Positions 27,952 to 36,905 of a stretch of DNA of 64,000 bases are shown one piece after another. How positions within the stretch are numbered: position 1 is the first letter of the stretch; each line of letters opens with the position of its first letter. Below the pieces are notes generated by a model. The model was not told where the DNA came from and did not search any database. It was given only the letters and a program-made list of their open reading frames with translations. The translations under genes were made by a program, and so were the position numbers. The stretch comes from Proteiniphilum acetatigenes DSM 18083 (GTDB lineage: Bacteria; Bacteroidota; Bacteroidia; Bacteroidales; Dysgonomonadaceae), in assembly GCF_000380985.1 (NCBI RefSeq), contig NZ_KB905696.1, forward strand, positions 363,891 to 427,890, given 5' to 3'.

Positions 27952-28755
27952 TTATTTTGTTACAATGTTTAATTCCTGCAAAATAGCTTTTGTTAATTCG
28001 ATTCTTGTCGTACTGAATGATTTCAAATCAGTGTTTTCGTTGGATGCAACATTCGTGGCAAAAAAATATACGTTTTCATTTGTTTCGACAAAACCCACGA
28101 ACCATGTTATGTTCTCTTGTTGTCTAACGGCCCAACCCGTTTTGCCACTAATTTTATAATTGTTTTTTGCTTCGTGCAGCATTAGTTGTTTTGTTAAAAT
28201 CATTGCATTTTCACTGATCGGTAACCGCAGGTTGTATAGTTTATGCAAAAAGTAAATTTGCTGATATTGAGTTATACAAGATTTTCCCTCCAACCAGAAT
28301 TTATCGATATTATCCTCGTTTATATCCAAATTGCCGTAATTAAAAAGTTGGGTATAATATTTCATTTTAGCCACACCTATTCTTCGTGCTATTTCCTGGT
28401 AAATAGGGACTACTGATGCTTTAAATGCTTCTTCAATATTCATATCCTTTTCCCATGATGGAAAAGTTCTCCTTTCTCCATTCCATAAAAAAACGGAATC
28501 AAGTGTTATAATGCCTGTTTCGAGAGCGATTAAAGTATTTGGGATTTTAAAAGTGGAGGCTGGACAAAATGGGACGTTGCATCTTTCCAGATTATATCCG
28601 GTATATCTGTTTTCATTTTGGTTATAAATAAGGATGGATCCATCAACTTTGTATTTGTCAAATATTTTCTTCAATTCAGGTATTTCTATTGGTCGTCTCG
28701 CAAAGCAATCGATGGTTAATCCCATTATTACTAATATTATTCCGGCTCTTTTCAT
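27952..28755 (-). CDS. Class D beta-lactamase (OXA-type)
   Basis: A 267-residue secreted serine beta-lactamase. All class D motifs are present in order: STFK (67-70, nucleophile Ser67 and the Lys that is carbamylated), S-V-V at 114-116, YGN at 140-142, W154 in WLEG, and KTG at 205-207. A short signal sequence (MKRAGIILVIMGLTIDCFA) directs it to the periplasm. It hydrolyses penicillins; the spectrum against oxacillin or carbapenems cannot be read from the sequence. It has the local AT content and no adjacent mobile element, so it looks resident rather than recently acquired. An unannotated link to known OXA groups would need a search. Confidence 0.92.
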   Translation of the reverse strand: MKRAGIILVIMGLTIDCFARRPIEIPELKKIFDKYKVDGSILIYNQNENRYTGYNLERCNVPFCPASTFKIPNTLIALETGIITLDSVFLWNGERRTFPSWEKDMNIEEAFKASVVPIYQEIARRIGVAKMKYYTQLFNYGNLDINEDNIDKFWLEGKSCITQYQQIYFLHKLYNLRLPISENAMILTKQLMLHEAKNNYKISGKTGWAVRQQENITWFVGFVETNENVYFFATNVASNENTDLKSFSTTRIELTKAILQELNIVTK

Positions 28756-28951
28756 CGAATTATTATATTAGGATTTAATATGACATATAAACTTTCTCAA
28801 AGTATATCATAAGCTATTTACAAATAAAGAATACTAAATATTTGAACGGACTGCAGTAAAGAACATTTTATTATACTATATGACTTCTTACTATTGTATA
28901 AAGATTGTATTTGAGGAATTATATTCTTTGATATTATTACAAATGTAATGT

Positions 28952-29059
28952 TTATTCTTCAATTCTTTGGCATTCGAGGCAGTAGTAAACTGATCCGTAT
29001 AAATATGCTTCTTTTACGATCGTACCTCCACACCGGGAGCAGGGATTATTCCCTGTCTT
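28952..29059 (-). pseudogene. Orphan Fpg/Nei-type zinc-finger fragment
   Basis: The minus strand encodes NPCSRCGGTIVKEAYLYG, then YYCLECQR and a stop at 28952-28954. This is the C-terminal zinc finger of formamidopyrimidine-DNA glycosylase/endonuclease VIII (CxxC...CxxC). An in-frame stop lies just upstream, and the place of the rest of the gene is taken by a VOC gene ending at 29058. It is a remnant of a lost DNA-glycosylase gene; too short to fold as an enzyme. Confidence 0.7.
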
Positions 29060-29465
29060 ATTCCTTTACCGCATCTTTATATTTTTCATGTAACGGGCGT
29101 TCGGAATAGATATATACCAGATTTCCGATAGGGTCGTAGAGGCTGAAAGCACGGTCGCCCCATTCATGGTCGGTAACCTCTTCTGTAAAACGGACATCTG
29201 TCTGCCGAAGTTGTTCGTAACAGGTATCCACGTCATCCACTTTCAGATTAAGCATAATGCCTCCGGCAAAATTACTTCGGGACATTTTGTACGGATTGTC
29301 CTCGAATGACAGGTATATCGGGGTAGTACTATCGCTCTGAAGACGGATCATTACATACCAGTCGGCATCGAAAGCAACTGTTGCCCTAAAATACTTGCTG
29401 TAGAAATCTACACATTTCTTTATTTTATCGGTATGGAATGTAATTGATAAATCATTAATTTTCAT
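29058..29465 (-). CDS. VOC-superfamily (glyoxalase/bleomycin-resistance fold) protein
   Basis: A 135-residue single-subunit protein of the vicinal-oxygen-chelate fold, made of two beta-alpha-beta-beta-beta modules (KINDLSITFHTDKIKKCVDFYSKYF and GGIMLNLKVDDVDTCYEQL, ending SLYDPIGNLVYIYSERP). Metal ligands are not fully conserved to the eye, so either a sequestering protein or a dioxygenase/glyoxalase is possible. It lies beside a second VOC gene on the same strand with 77 bases between them. Confidence 0.8.
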   Translation of the reverse strand: MKINDLSITFHTDKIKKCVDFYSKYFRATVAFDADWYVMIRLQSDSTTPIYLSFEDNPYKMSRSNFAGGIMLNLKVDDVDTCYEQLRQTDVRFTEEVTDHEWGDRAFSLYDPIGNLVYIYSERPLHEKYKDAVKE

Positions 29466-29541
29466 ATGACTAAAACTATTTATTTTCTATTTCATTATTG
29501 ACTACGTCGATTGCAAAGCAATTCATGCTCGTTTCATAATG

Positions 29542-30297
29542 CTATTCTGATTTATAGTCGGTGAATCCTAATCTGTTCCCCGAAGGGTCGGTAAATTCGA
29601 CCACCCATCCTGTACGTATACGGAAAGGTTCGGAACAGAATACAACGCCTTTGTCCTTTAACTTTTTATAGATTGCTTTTGCATCTTCGACCTCGATCCA
29701 GATAGCCGGTTGAGTGTCCGGCATTTTGGTTCTGTCTTTCAGGATAATTGCCGGCTCTTCATCACCTACTTTGAAGGCAACCATTCCCTGTTCCGCAAAT
29801 TCGAACTTCTTGTCCAATCCCAATACCTCCGAATAGAAACGGATACTTTCCTGATAGTCGTTCGCCGGAAGGAAAAGATTGTCATAGTTCTTTATTGTGG
29901 TTGGTTCTATCGTGTCTTCCGTTATCGTCAGGATATGTCCGTTATTGTCAAAGAGGGCAAATTCATCCGCGCCATAGAATGTTTTATTCATTTCCTTGGC
30001 GATATGTTCCGTCCCACGAAGCTGTTCGTAAAGAACGTGCATATTTTTCATCTTAATGTAGAAGGTGATTGCACCCAACACGGGGCGTTCAGTTATCTGC
30101 GGATATTCTCCGGTCAGGCTGCCGGTTTCCTGAAACATCACCGTTGCTCCGCCATTAGCTACCATTGCCCATTGCAGATTTCCTTTCGGGGAAGGGACAC
30201 TCATAACCAGGTTGAAACCCAATATTTCAGTGTAGAACTTCACTGTTTCGTCTACACTCTCTACTCCGATATTTGGGGTTAATGTAAGATATTTCAT
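29542..30297 (-). CDS. Tandem two-domain VOC-superfamily protein
   Basis: A 251-residue protein with two VOC domains (residues about 1-120 and 130-250). The first begins YLTLTPNIGVESVDETVKFYTEILGF; the second DNLFLPANDYQESIRFYSEVLGLDKKFE and ends GWVVEFTDPSGNRLGFTDYK. Duplicated single-chain VOC proteins are typical of drug-binding and extradiol-type enzymes. No ligand can be assigned. It has its own -7 box (TACTTTTG, complement of 30382-30389) and an AraC regulator gene lies upstream on the same strand. Confidence 0.8.
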   Translation of the reverse strand: MKYLTLTPNIGVESVDETVKFYTEILGFNLVMSVPSPKGNLQWAMVANGGATVMFQETGSLTGEYPQITERPVLGAITFYIKMKNMHVLYEQLRGTEHIAKEMNKTFYGADEFALFDNNGHILTITEDTIEPTTIKNYDNLFLPANDYQESIRFYSEVLGLDKKFEFAEQGMVAFKVGDEEPAIILKDRTKMPDTQPAIWIEVEDAKAIYKKLKDKGVVFCSEPFRIRTGWVVEFTDPSGNRLGFTDYKSE

Positions 30298-30381
30298 ATT
30301 CTTTTGTTTTTACAAAAAGGAAAGCCGGAAGAAAAACGGGAGTTTGCTCGCAGGTTTTCCTGATCATATTCTATTATGATG

Positions 30382-30389
30382 CAAAAGTA
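30382..30389 (-). promoter_or_regulatory. -7 box of the tandem VOC gene
   Basis: TACTTTTG on the minus strand, about 85 bases before the ATG. Confidence 0.45.
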
Positions 30390-30434
30390 TGGAATCGGTT
30401 CGATCAGATTGTGTAAAAAAACGACATTTTAATG

Positions 30435-31199
30435 CTACTTCGATGAAAGTAGTTCCAAAGGCAGCGTTCCTCCAAACTCTCTGAAATCTTTAATGAGATG
30501 TGAGTGATCGAAATATCCGCAATCGAAAGCGATGGAGAGAAGGCTGTCGTCCTGGTGGGCTTGGATAAAGTTGACAGTATGTTTGAATTTGGTTATACGG
30601 CTAAACATTTTTGGTGAGATCCCGACAGCTGTTTTGAACCTACGTTCGAATTGTCTCTCACTCAGACATACCTGTTCGGCAATTTGCTTGATAGACGTCA
30701 GTCCGTTGCCGTTACTGATATGCTTAATAGCGTCGTTGATCCGTTTTTCAGGTATAAAGAGGCATTGCAACCGGTCTATTAGATAGTTTTCAATGTGTGC
30801 TATCCGTTCCTGCATGGTTGATAATTCAGGAAGCCTGTCATAGAACGACTTTTCGAAAAGGGTTTCAGTCAATACCAGTTCTGTCGTTTTATTGGTCAGT
30901 TCATACACAGGGATCCGGGTAAACGCAGTTATTCCGGCCGGACGGAAACGGATGCCAAGCATTTGTACTATCCCGGGAGAGTAGGCAATATCAAGATATG
31001 AGGTCATTGTACCAACCAGGTGAGGTATATAAGGGAGTAACCTGCCTGTTCCGTCATTGTTGGTAAAATTGAAAATAATATCCACGCAACCGTCAGGAAG
31101 GATTCGATGTGTGCTGCGCGAATCGACTATACTATCGGAAACCCAATAGGTCTCGATAAGGTCTTGTAAACGAGTTTCGGGTGGATATTCTCTGTACAT
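30435..31199 (-). CDS. AraC-family regulator with DUF6597-type N-terminal domain
   Basis: A 254-residue regulator. The N-terminal half (YREYPPETRLQDLIETYWVSD, ILPDGCVDIIFNF, GIRFRPAGITAF) is the conserved sensing domain of this AraC group; the C-terminal half (160-254) has the double HTH (IKQIAEQVCLSERQFERRFK and LLSIAFDCGYFDHSHLIKDFREF). Its neighbour downstream is the tandem VOC gene, a plausible target. It has a -7 box TATCTTTG (complement of 31220-31227). Confidence 0.85.
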   Translation of the reverse strand: MYREYPPETRLQDLIETYWVSDSIVDSRSTHRILPDGCVDIIFNFTNNDGTGRLLPYIPHLVGTMTSYLDIAYSPGIVQMLGIRFRPAGITAFTRIPVYELTNKTTELVLTETLFEKSFYDRLPELSTMQERIAHIENYLIDRLQCLFIPEKRINDAIKHISNGNGLTSIKQIAEQVCLSERQFERRFKTAVGISPKMFSRITKFKHTVNFIQAHQDDSLLSIAFDCGYFDHSHLIKDFREFGGTLPLELLSSK

Positions 31200-31219
31200 G
31201 CGTTGTAATCAAACTGCTA

Positions 31220-31227
31220 CAAAGATA
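31220..31227 (-). promoter_or_regulatory. -7 box of the AraC gene
   Basis: TATCTTTG on the minus strand, about 20 bases before the ATG. Confidence 0.55.
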
Positions 31228-31324
31228 CAAAATGAAAAAGACGGCCTGTTTTTTTTGTTCTTTTTATATGATGGGAAATCATAAACTTTTGCAGAATAAA
31301 CTAAATAATTAGACATTCTTGTTG

Positions 31325-31332
31325 TATTTTTG
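31325..31332 (+). promoter_or_regulatory. trhO -7 box
   Basis: TATTTTTG on the plus strand; it implies a leader of roughly 155 nt before the trhO start at 31495. Confidence 0.4.
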
Positions 31333-31494
31333 TCGTGCCGTATTTATAATTGCCCGGTAAGTGGGTTAATCCGGCAAATGTATGTTTATCATTTTATTTA
31401 CAGAATTTCCGGCTGTTCTCATCCATGGTACACTTTGGACTGATTGGACTGCACCTGTCCGGTGGGAATAGTTTTTAAAAAGAGTTTATTTATC

Positions 31495-32544
31495 ATGCCT
31501 GTACTTCATAATCGTATTTCCAACGCTGAACTTAAGTTGCGGATGTTGCGGGAAACCGAACCTCGTATTACGATTTCATTCTACAAATATTTTTATATTA
31601 CTGATCCGCGTCAATTCAGGGATGACCTTTATGTAAAGTTCGACGCCATAAAGGTGTTCGGCCGCGTCTATATTGCGCATGAAGGGATTAACGGACAAAT
31701 CTCTGTTCCTGAAAGCAATAAAGATACTCTTCGTGATATGCTGTATGCCGCCGATCCGGCACTGAACGGTATCCGTTTGAATGTGGCAGTGGATGACGAC
31801 GGCAAATCGTTTTGGGTGCTGCGTATGAAAGTACGCAATAAAGTGGTGGCCGACGGTATCGACGATCCGGCATTCGATCCTTCAAGAACCGGAAAGTACC
31901 TCAAGGCGAAGGAGTATAATGAGATCACACAAGATCCCGATACAATTGTGGTGGATATGCGTAACCATTACGAATATGAAGTGGGGCATTTTGAAAATGC
32001 GATTGAAGTCCCATCTGACACTTTCCGCGAACAGTTGCCGATGGCGGTCGAAATACTGAAGGAGCACAAGGATAAAAATATTGTGATGTACTGTACCGGC
32101 GGTATCCGTTGCGAAAAAGCGAGCGCCTATATGCTTCATAACGGATTCAAAAATGTGTACCATGTGGAAGGCGGTATTATTGAATATGTTCGCAAAGCGC
32201 GTGAAGAAAATCTTCCGGTGAAATTTATAGGGAAGAATTTCGTGTTCGATGAACGGTTAGGCGAACGTATTACGGAGGATGTGATTGCCCGGTGCCACCA
32301 GTGTGGAGAGCCGTGCGATACACATACCAACTGTAAAAACGAGGGCTGTCACCTGTTATTTATCCAATGCGAAAAATGTGCGGCAGAGATGGACGGATGC
32401 TGTTCCGACGAATGCAAACAGGTGGTTCAACTACCGGAAGAAGAAAGTAGAAAATTGCGGAAAGGGACTGATCGCGGACGAATGATTTTTAATAAATCGA
32501 GAAACAACCCACTGCTTCGTAAAAAACAGGTTTCGGCAAAGTAA
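31495..32544 (+). CDS. trhO: tRNA uridine-34 hydroxylase (rhodanese-like TrhO)
   Basis: A 349-residue protein of the YceA/TrhO family, which hydroxylates U34 of tRNA in an oxygen-dependent way. It has the N-terminal UPF0176 domain ([27 protein letters not shown]), a central rhodanese domain whose catalytic Cys200 is in [11 protein letters not shown], and a C-terminal zinc-ribbon-like Cys cluster ([27 protein letters not shown]). The ATG at 31495 gives the normal N-terminus; the in-frame upstream TTG/ATG at 31444 would add 17 unrelated residues. Confidence 0.93.
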   Translation: MPVLHNRISNAELKLRMLRETEPRITISFYKYFYITDPRQFRDDLYVKFDAIKVFGRVYIAHEGINGQISVPESNKDTLRDMLYAADPALNGIRLNVAVDDDGKSFWVLRMKVRNKVVADGIDDPAFDPSRTGKYLKAKEYNEITQDPDTIVVDMRNHYEYEVGHFENAIEVPSDTFREQLPMAVEILKEHKDKNIVMYCTGGIRCEKASAYMLHNGFKNVYHVEGGIIEYVRKAREENLPVKFIGKNFVFDERLGERITEDVIARCHQCGEPCDTHTNCKNEGCHLLFIQCEKCAAEMDGCCSDECKQVVQLPEEESRKLRKGTDRGRMIFNKSRNNPLLRKKQVSAK

Positions 32545-32573
32545 ATAAATGCACTTTGCACTTGTTTAACGAA

Positions 32574-34208
32574 CTATTTCCGTTCTATTTCCCGGAGGCT
32601 CTCCATCTTCTTTTTCGCCAGAAATCCGTAGATATCTTCGAGATGTTCGGTTACTTTCCGGTTGCCGAATTCATATACCTTTTTCACCAGACCATTCAGG
32701 AAATCCCGGTCGTGCGACACCACAATCAGTGTTCCGTCGAAATCGATCAGCGCCTGCTTCAGTATATCTTTGGTTTTCAGATCGAGGTGGTTGGTCGGCT
32801 CATCGAGAATAAGCAGATTAACCGGTTCGAGCAGCAGTTTTATCATCGCCAGGCGGGTGCGTTCGCCTCCCGAGAGAACTTTCACTTTCTTGTCGATATC
32901 TTCCCGTCCGAACATAAATGCCCCCAGAATGTCCCTGATTTTTGTCCGGATATCGCCGACAGCAATATCATCGATGGTCTGAAAAACGGTCAATTCTTCG
33001 TCCAGAAGTGATGCCTGGTTTTGTGCGAAATAGCCGATCTTCACGTTATGTCCCAATTGCAGATTCCCTTCGAAACCGGTTTCTTCCATGATACATTTTA
33101 CGAGTGTGGATTTCCCTTCACCGTTGCGACCGACGAATGCCACTTTTTCTCCCCGTTCAATGGTAAAATTCACATCGTTGAAAATCAATTTTTCATCGTA
33201 GGATTTGCTTACATTTTCAGCAATAACAGGGTAACTTCCCGAACGCGGCGCCGGAGGAAATCGCAGTTTCAGGGCCGATGTATCCACTTCGTCCACTTCC
33301 ACCAACTCCAGTTTCTCCAGCATTTTCACACGCGATTGCACCTGTAATGTTTTCGAATAGGTCCCTTTAAACCGTTCGATAAACTCCTTGGTCTCGGCAA
33401 TCATTTTTTGCTGGTCGTCATACTGCTTTTGCTGCTGTTCGCGGCGTTCTTTCCGCAATTCAAGGTAGTGCGAGTAGGTTGCTTTGTAGTCGTAAATACG
33501 CCCCATGGTAACTTCTATGGTGCGGTTGGTGATATTATCTACAAATGCACGGTCGTGCGAAATAACCACCACTGCTTTGGCACTGTTGATAAGGAAATCT
33601 TCGAACCATTCAACGGAATCGATATCGAGGTGGTTAGTGGGCTCATCGAGTAAAATAAGGTCAGGATCCTGCAAAAGGATTTTTGCCAGTTCGATGCGCA
33701 TGCGCCATCCGCCGCTGAATTCCGATGTCATCCGGTTGAAATCGCTTCGCACAAATCCTAATCCAAGCAGCGTTTTTTCCACGGCTGCATCGTAGTTGAT
33801 CTCTTCGACACCATAAAATTTTTCGCTCAATGCGGAAACGCGTTCGATGAGTCGCATATATTCGTCCGATTCATAATCGGTGCGTACGGTAAGTTGGTTG
33901 TTGATGCTTTCAATTTCCTCTTCCAGTTGATGGATACGCGAAAAGGCCTGTGCTGTTTCCTCGAAAACAGTGCGTTCATCTTCGGTCATCAGGTGTTGCG
34001 GAAGATACGCAATGGTGAAATCTTTGGGTGTGGAAACTCTCCCTCTGGTCGGTTGCCTCACGCCTGCCAAAATTTTCAGCAATGTGGATTTTCCCGCACC
34101 GTTTTTACCCATCAGGGCAATGCGGTCTTTGGGATTTATTACAAAAGAGATATCCGAAAATAATGCCGTACCCCCGAACTCTACGGCCAATCCGTCGACT
34201 AATACCAT
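32574..34208 (-). CDS. ABC-F family ATPase, short form
   Basis: A 544-residue, two-ABC-domain soluble protein. Walker A motifs are GKNGAGKST and GRNGEGKST, signatures FSGGWRMRIELAKILL and LSGGERTRLAMIKLLLEP. It is closely similar in layout to the 639-residue paralogue at 8240 but ends after the second domain, with no C-terminal coiled coil. Action on the ribosome is inferred from the family. It follows umuDC on the same strand but has its own -7 box (TATCTTTG, complement of 34232-34239), so it is not obligatorily part of that operon. Confidence 0.9.
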   Translation of the reverse strand: MVLVDGLAVEFGGTALFSDISFVINPKDRIALMGKNGAGKSTLLKILAGVRQPTRGRVSTPKDFTIAYLPQHLMTEDERTVFEETAQAFSRIHQLEEEIESINNQLTVRTDYESDEYMRLIERVSALSEKFYGVEEINYDAAVEKTLLGLGFVRSDFNRMTSEFSGGWRMRIELAKILLQDPDLILLDEPTNHLDIDSVEWFEDFLINSAKAVVVISHDRAFVDNITNRTIEVTMGRIYDYKATYSHYLELRKERREQQQKQYDDQQKMIAETKEFIERFKGTYSKTLQVQSRVKMLEKLELVEVDEVDTSALKLRFPPAPRSGSYPVIAENVSKSYDEKLIFNDVNFTIERGEKVAFVGRNGEGKSTLVKCIMEETGFEGNLQLGHNVKIGYFAQNQASLLDEELTVFQTIDDIAVGDIRTKIRDILGAFMFGREDIDKKVKVLSGGERTRLAMIKLLLEPVNLLILDEPTNHLDLKTKDILKQALIDFDGTLIVVSHDRDFLNGLVKKVYEFGNRKVTEHLEDIYGFLAKKKMESLREIERK

Positions 34209-34231
34209 ATCTTGTTTTATTTTTCAGGGTG

Positions 34232-34239
34232 CAAAGATA
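34232..34239 (-). promoter_or_regulatory. -7 box of the short ABC-F gene
   Basis: TATCTTTG on the minus strand, 24 bases before the ATG, in the 42-base gap after umuC. Confidence 0.55.
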
Positions 34240-34250
34240 GGCATTCTTCT

Positions 34251-35513
34251 TCACTCTTTTGTCCTGGGAAAATCACTCAATCGTGTTGTATAGTAAAGTG
34301 AAAGCCGTTCCTGTTTGATCTTCCATTCTTTGCCATCGCCCAAAGCAGCCAGTTTTAATGTATTTCTGCCGTATGTGTCGTTGGTTCTATCCAATACCTC
34401 CATCAATCGTTTATGTTTCTCCCGGTCTATCTTATCCCAGCAATTCATTTGCACCGAACTATCACTGGTGATGTCCATCAACATGACTCCCGATTTTTTG
34501 TATTTAATGCCGGGAAGATATATTCTGTCCAGCCCTTCCGATACATAATGCACAATCTCCATACTGGAATTAGTCGCCACCGGCATAGTGAGGATTGTGT
34601 GCTGGTTGCCATGAGATAATTCTTCTCGATATGGACTGGTTTCCAGGAAGACAAGCAGGGATTTGGCGCAGGATTTTTGCTTACGGAGTTTGGCGGCTGC
34701 CATACAAGCATAAGTCGCCGTGGCTTCTTTTATGATGGAAAGATCTTCGGTCTTTTTTCCAAAAGAGCGGGAGACCAGGATACTATGCTTGTCCGGCTCT
34801 ACCGTTTCCATCTGAATACAAGGCTCACCACGGAGTTCACGCCATGTCCGTTCACCTATGACTGTCATATGTTTCCTTACCCAACTCAGGTTTAGTTGAG
34901 TAAAGTCATAGGCTGTCTTTACTCCCATTATCGACAATCTTCGCGTGTGTCTCCTTCCAATTCCCCAAATATCGCCGATCTCTGTTTTCTGTAATGCTTT
35001 TATTCGCTTTTCATCCGAATCGATAAAGCAGACATTTTCATATCCGGGATAGATCTTGGCAAATCTATTCGCCAGCTTCGCCAATGTTTTTGTGGGGGCG
35101 ATACCTACACTCACCGGAATGCCGATGCCTTGTCTGACTGTACGGGCCATCTCCAGGCAATGAGCTCGGAGTGTTTGCTTGTCAAAGCCCGTAAAATCCA
35201 AAAATGCTTCGTCGATTGAATAATTTTCGATCTCCGGGGTAAAACGGGATAACAGACCTCTCATTCTCATGGACATATCGGCATACAGTACAAAATTGGT
35301 TGAAAAGACCTGTACATCATGCTGTTTGGCAAACTCTTCCACTTCATAGAACTTGACTCCCATTTTAATACCCAATGCCTTGGCTTCACTGCTTCTCGAT
35401 ATTATGCACCCGTCGTTGTTTGAAAGCACAATAACCGGTTTGCCATCCAACGAAGAGTCAAATACCCGCTCGCAGGATACAAAGAAATCATTTCCGTCGC
35501 ATAAGGCATACAT
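34251..35513 (-). CDS. umuC: DNA polymerase V catalytic subunit UmuC
   Basis: A 420-residue Y-family polymerase. The palm residues are D6 in MYALCDGNDFFVSCE and D101/E102 in NYSIDEAFLDF; the UmuC-type fingers (SNNDGCIISRSSEAKALGIKMG) and C-terminal extension are present. With UmuD' it would carry out mutagenic lesion bypass. Its start is three bases after the umuD stop codon (35513 versus 35517), so the two are translationally linked. It is complete, with the usual length for UmuC (about 420). Confidence 0.95.
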   Translation of the reverse strand: MYALCDGNDFFVSCERVFDSSLDGKPVIVLSNNDGCIISRSSEAKALGIKMGVKFYEVEEFAKQHDVQVFSTNFVLYADMSMRMRGLLSRFTPEIENYSIDEAFLDFTGFDKQTLRAHCLEMARTVRQGIGIPVSVGIAPTKTLAKLANRFAKIYPGYENVCFIDSDEKRIKALQKTEIGDIWGIGRRHTRRLSIMGVKTAYDFTQLNLSWVRKHMTVIGERTWRELRGEPCIQMETVEPDKHSILVSRSFGKKTEDLSIIKEATATYACMAAAKLRKQKSCAKSLLVFLETSPYREELSHGNQHTILTMPVATNSSMEIVHYVSEGLDRIYLPGIKYKKSGVMLMDITSDSSVQMNCWDKIDREKHKRLMEVLDRTNDTYGRNTLKLAALGDGKEWKIKQERLSLYYTTRLSDFPRTKE

Positions 35514-35516
35514 GGT

Positions 35517-35960
35517 TCAAAACTTTTTTATTACATAACGTACAACCCCCCACCGCTTCAACTCCTCTCCCGGTTTCACGATCATTGGAGGGAAATCCGG
35601 ATTGGAAGAGACCAAAGCAATATGGTCTTTGCGGTATTCAAGCCGCTTCATCGTGAACTCCCCGTCGATGGAGAATATCAGGATGGCATTTTGGTACGGT
35701 TCTTCCAGCCTGTCTACCACTAACAGGTCACCCTCGAATATCCCATCCCCGCTCAAGCTGTTTCCCCCGGCATACAGACAAAAAGTGCTTTCCTTACTTT
35801 TTATAAGTAGTTTATTAAAGTCGATCCCTTTTTCAATATAATTAAAGGCTTCGCTGGGAAATCCTGCGGGGACAGGATTTTCATACAAATCTACCTCTGC
35901 TGTGATAAGTTCATCGGCAATAGGAATCAATCTGTTCAGATATATGTTTGTTACCTTCAT
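35517..35960 (-). CDS. umuD: UmuD, self-cleaving S24 peptidase of polymerase V
   Basis: A 147-residue LexA-like protein. The auto-cleavage site is Ala32-Gly33 (NPVPAGFPS); the catalytic dyad is Ser68 (GGNSLSGDGI) and Lys105 (EFTMKRL). After cleavage UmuD' would join UmuC. The ATG at 35960 is chosen over the TTG at 35969, because the promoter -7 box ends only six bases before it and the TTG would overlap that box. The start therefore suggests a leaderless message. Confidence 0.93.
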   Translation of the reverse strand: MKVTNIYLNRLIPIADELITAEVDLYENPVPAGFPSEAFNYIEKGIDFNKLLIKSKESTFCLYAGGNSLSGDGIFEGDLLVVDRLEEPYQNAILIFSIDGEFTMKRLEYRKDHIALVSSNPDFPPMIVKPGEELKRWGVVRYVIKKF

Positions 35961-35963
35961 TGA

Positions 35964-35992
35964 GTACAAAAATACATCTTTAATTTTTGTAC
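35964..35992 (-). promoter_or_regulatory. umuDC promoter inside a perfect dyad (putative operator)
   Basis: GTACAAAAAT (35964-35973) and ATTTTTGTAC (35983-35992) are exact inverted repeats 9 bases apart. The -7 box TATTTTTG (complement of 35967-35974) is formed by one arm, so a dimeric protein bound to the dyad would block the promoter. The bound protein is unknown. Confidence 0.75.
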
Positions 35993-36008
35993 GCTAGAAA
36001 AGATGGCT

Positions 36009-36857
36009 CTATTTGGCTAATATCTCCTTTACAACTTGAGCCAAAGGAGTTGTCGGACGGCCGATTAACCGCGAAAGTTGCTTGCTGTCGTCAAACAGAT
36101 CGTTATTGGCTGCTCCGGTATCAAAGCTTGCAATAACCTTAGCCATCCCTTCCGGTAGCCCGAAACTTTTCAGCATTTCAGCATATTCTGTTTCGGGAAG
36201 ATTCTTATAAGGAATTTCTTTACCGGTCTGGCGGGAGATCTCTGCTGCCAGGTCTGTTAATGTAAAATAGTCGTCTCCGGCTAATTCGTAAATTTTTCCT
36301 TCCTGGTTTTCACTCGTCAATACAACTGCTGCTGCTTCAGCAAAATCTTCACGGGTTGCCGAAGATATCTTTCCTTCACCGGCACTGCCGAGTAAGACTC
36401 CGGCTTTCACCGCTCCGGGAACAGAGCCCGTATAATTTTCGGTGTACCATCCGTTACGTAAAATGGTATAGGCAATTCCTGATGTCTTTAAAGCGTCTTC
36501 CGTAGCTTTGTGCTCTTCCGCCAGGCTCAAAGTCGATCTGTCTGCATATAACAGACTGGTATACACGATCCATTTTACTCCGGCCTGTTGTGCGGCTTTT
36601 ATTACATTCTCATGTTGTTGCCTGCGTTTTCCGATTTCATTACTCGATATGAGTAACAAATGGTCGATGCCTTGCAATGCCGCGGCTAAATTCTCTGGCT
36701 TTCCGTAATCAAATGCACGGGCTTCAATGCCTAAATCCGATGCCTTTTCAGGTGAACGTACCAATGCCACGAGATTTTCTGCAGCCACTTTTCTTTTCAA
36801 ATTCTCTACTACCAGACGTCCCAACTGTCCGGTAGCTCCTGTAATTCCTGTTTTCAT
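36009..36857 (-). CDS. NmrA-like NAD(P)H:quinone oxidoreductase 2 (QorB-like)
   Basis: A 282-residue atypical short-chain dehydrogenase of the NmrA/HSCARG type. GITGATGQLGRLVVENL is the NADPH-binding start; HLLLISSNEIGKRRQQHENVIKA and YTILRNGWYTENY are typical of QOR2 (YtfG). The expected function is quinone reduction or redox sensing with NADPH. It lies directly downstream of the Rrf2 gene, and an operator shared with the Rrf2 promoter is just upstream (36868). The start at 36857 (MKTGITG) is chosen over the upstream Met at 36866. Confidence 0.85.
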   Translation of the reverse strand: MKTGITGATGQLGRLVVENLKRKVAAENLVALVRSPEKASDLGIEARAFDYGKPENLAAALQGIDHLLLISSNEIGKRRQQHENVIKAAQQAGVKWIVYTSLLYADRSTLSLAEEHKATEDALKTSGIAYTILRNGWYTENYTGSVPGAVKAGVLLGSAGEGKISSATREDFAEAAAVVLTSENQEGKIYELAGDDYFTLTDLAAEISRQTGKEIPYKNLPETEYAEMLKSFGLPEGMAKVIASFDTGAANNDLFDDSKQLSRLIGRPTTPLAQVVKEILAK

Positions 36858-36867
36858 ACGATTCAAA

Positions 36868-36887
36868 TTGTAATATTAACTGTTACA
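36868..36887. promoter_or_regulatory. Putative Rrf2 operator, copy 1 (upstream of quinone reductase)
   Basis: TTGTAATATTAACTGTTACA; 17 of 20 bases match copy 2 at 37348, with an imperfect dyad TGTAA...TTACA. It lies 10 bases before the reductase start codon. Confidence 0.7.
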
Positions 36888-36905
36888 TTTATAATTAAAA
36901 AAATA

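Noticed and set aside
29710..30282. 190-codon plus-strand frame opposite the tandem VOC gene
   Set aside because: It is antisense to a clear two-domain VOC gene and has no recognisable domain.
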